Shown here in pieces: positions 62,468 through 64,000 of a stretch of DNA of 64,000 bases. Location of the stretch: positions 15,231,001-15,295,000 of the forward strand of contig NC_064827.1 in NCBI RefSeq assembly GCF_024166365.1, written 5' to 3'. This stretch comes from Elephas maximus indicus (lineage: Eukaryota > Chordata > Mammalia > Proboscidea > Elephantidae). Numbering within the stretch: position 1 is the first letter of the stretch; every line of letters starts with the position of its first letter. The position numbers and the translations under genes are program-made. The notes under the pieces are model-generated. The model was not told where the DNA came from, did no database searches, and saw nothing but the letters and a program-made list of their open reading frames with translations.

Positions 62468-62715
62468 ATATGGAAAACCTGGTGTGGAGTGGCTAAGAGC
62501 TATGGCTGCTAACCAAAAGGTCAGCAGTTCTAATCTGCCAGGTGCTCCTTGGAAACCTTATTGGGCAGTTCTACTCTGGCCTATAGGGCTGCTATGTGCT
62601 CCAATATAGCAATAATTGTGAGAATGGTGCAGGACCAGGCAGTGTTTCATTCTGCTGTACATATGGTCACTATGAGTGGAACAGACTTGATGGCATCTAA
62701 CAACAACAAAAACAA
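62468..62715 (+). mobile_element. Chimeric SINE with extended RTE 3' tail
   Basis: The first part is a standard SINE ('aaaacctggtgtggagtggc' to 'ctctggcctatagggctgct'). At about 62,597 it switches to RTE 3' sequence ('agcaataattgtgagaatgg', 'ggaccaggcagtgtttcatt') and ends with the shared tail ('ggcatctaacaacaacaaaa'). Confidence 0.82.
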
Positions 62716-62770
62716 CATACACACACACACACATATATATGCATATATGCACAGAGAGAGAGAGATTGAT
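62716..62770. repeat. CA/TA/GA simple repeats
   Basis: Short (CA)n, (TA)n and (GA)n runs directly downstream of the chimeric SINE tail. Confidence 0.9.
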
Positions 62771-62779
62771 CTATATCAA

Positions 62780-63415
62780 GGAAATGGTGCACACAGTTGC
62801 AGAAGCTGGAGAAGCTAAAGTTCATGTGTCAGGTGTCAGGCTGGAGGTTTCTCCTGACTCTCCCAGCTGCAAGGGCTGACAAACCCAATATCGGCAGATC
62901 ACACTGCAGGCTGTGGGTTCGAGGGCTGTAAATGCTGAGGAATCCAACACTGGCAGCTTAGATGGCAGGCTGTAGGCTCAAGACCAAAGAAACGGAGTTC
63001 AGATGACAACAAGACAAATACAGGATCCTGAGCAGAGCAAAACCAGGGAGCTTTGCCAAAAAAGTCCATATATATTGGATGCAGGTCATACCCCCAAGGA
63101 AACTCCCTTTCAACTGATTGGCTGCTCATAAGAGATCTTATCATGGAGGAGATTACATTATATCATACCTCACTATGGAGGTGATTACATCATTACTTAA
63201 CTGCCAAACTACATCATAACTGCCAAAGAGAACCATGGCCCAGCCAAGCTGACACACAGCCTTAATCATCACAGTCCACCCCTTGTCAATTTGGCACCTG
63301 TACACATCTCCTTAAATCATAAACAATCTCTACATAAAGAAAATCATAAAGTCATACTTGTGTCTAATATGACACAACTAACACATGTACAAGAGAAAAC
63401 ACACTAGTCCTATTT
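62780..63415. other. Unclassified, possibly repeat-derived
   Basis: The words 'aagctgacacacagcct' and 'ttaatcatcacagtccaccc' resemble the degenerate repeat at 31,900-32,075. 'caggctgtgggttcgagg' and 'caggctgtaggctcaag' form an internal repeat at 62,908 and 62,970. No gene seen. Confidence 0.4.
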
Positions 63416-63419
63416 TCAT

Positions 63420-64000
63420 CTTGTATTTTACAAGTAGGCGTGTGGATATCATCCTATCACTGACAGCGTTGTACTTCAAGATAGATCTTGAAACGTTCTT
63501 TTTGACGATGAATGCAACACCTTTCTTCTTCAAGTTGTCATTCCCAGCATAGTAGACTATATGATTGTCTGATTCAAAATGGCCAATACCAGTCCATTTC
63601 AGCTCACTAATGCCTAGGATATTGATGTTTATGTGTTCCATTTCATTTTTGACAATTTCCAATTTTCCTAGATTCATACTTCAAACATTCCAGGTTCCAA
63701 TTATCAATGGATGTTTGTAGCTGTTTCTTCTCATATTGAGTCATGACACATCAGCAAATGAAGGTCCCGAAAGCTTTACTCCATCCATGTCATTAAGGTT
63801 GACTCTACTTGGAGGAGTCAGCTCTTCCCCAGTCATCTTTTGAGTGCCTTCTAACCTGGAGGGCTCATCTTCCAGCACTATATCAGACAATGTTCTGCAG
63901 CTATTCATAAGGTTTTCACTGGCTAATGCTTTTCAGAAGTAGACTGCCAGGTCCTTCTTCCCAGTCTGTCTTAGTCTGGAAGCTCCACTGAAACCTGTCC
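63420..64000 (-). mobile_element. RTE 5' part, running off the window
   Basis: A minus-strand RTE with the endonuclease start at 63,677-63,378 (MNLGKLEIVKNEMEHININ, SELKWTGIGHFESD) and the leader at 63,900-63,690. The 5' end lies beyond 64,000. Its 3' part is missing from about 63,420. The in-frame TGA at 63,681-63,683 corresponds to the one at 60,316. Confidence 0.9.

Overview
The window is nuclear DNA from a placental mammal, almost certainly an afrotherian and most likely an elephant or another paenungulate. The evidence is the repeat content: more than fifteen copies of a tRNA-derived SINE with the 'ggaaaccctggtgg ... gactcgacggca' layout of afrotherian SINEs, about ten copies of a BovB-like RTE LINE whose 3' tail matches that SINE, several L1s, and older MIR, L2, hAT, LTR and ERV-L-like remnants. 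There is no intact protein-coding gene. Nearly every long open frame lies inside or antisense to a transposon.

The main structure is a large, old inverted duplication. A left arm (about 7,940-20,728) and a right arm (about 47,455-57,090) are reverse-complement copies in matching order, separated by about 27 kb of nested repeats. Each arm carries part of an intron-containing pseudogene that I identify as PLGRKT (plasminogen receptor with a C-terminal lysine). The right copy (plus strand) keeps exons equivalent to human exons 3, 4 and 5, with two frame breaks and a stop codon. Its last exon is open and still ends in Lys-stop. The left copy (minus strand) keeps exons 3 and 5, has lost exon 4 in a roughly 3.2-kb deletion, and has lost its stop codon. 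Both copies are one base short at the same place in exon 3, so the source was probably already broken when it was duplicated.

Layout: 1-2,258 L1 3' end; 2,815-8,514 nested and head-to-head RTE copies; 7,940-20,728 left arm, including a near full-length RTE (12,902-16,117) that the right arm lacks; 20,541-31,370 a long minus-strand L1 split by another near full-length RTE; 31,371-36,510 L2-like sequence, SINEs and microsatellites; 36,512-40,215 a tRNA-Gly/RTE composite SINE and an ERV-L-like pol remnant broken by a SINE and an RTE fragment; 40,230-43,951 a 5'-truncated L1; 44,805-47,445 RTE; 47,455-57,090 right arm; 57,105-64,000 RTE fragments, an LTR, degraded SINEs and unclassified sequence.

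The elements record an order of events. The outer RTE with its internal deletion, the inner L1 tail, MIRs, L2 and several SINEs are shared by both arms, so they predate the duplication. The 3.2-kb RTE and one SINE occur only in the left arm and came later. SINE and RTE share a 3' end, which fits RTE machinery moving the SINE. All identifications come from reading the sequence; no alignment or database search was run.
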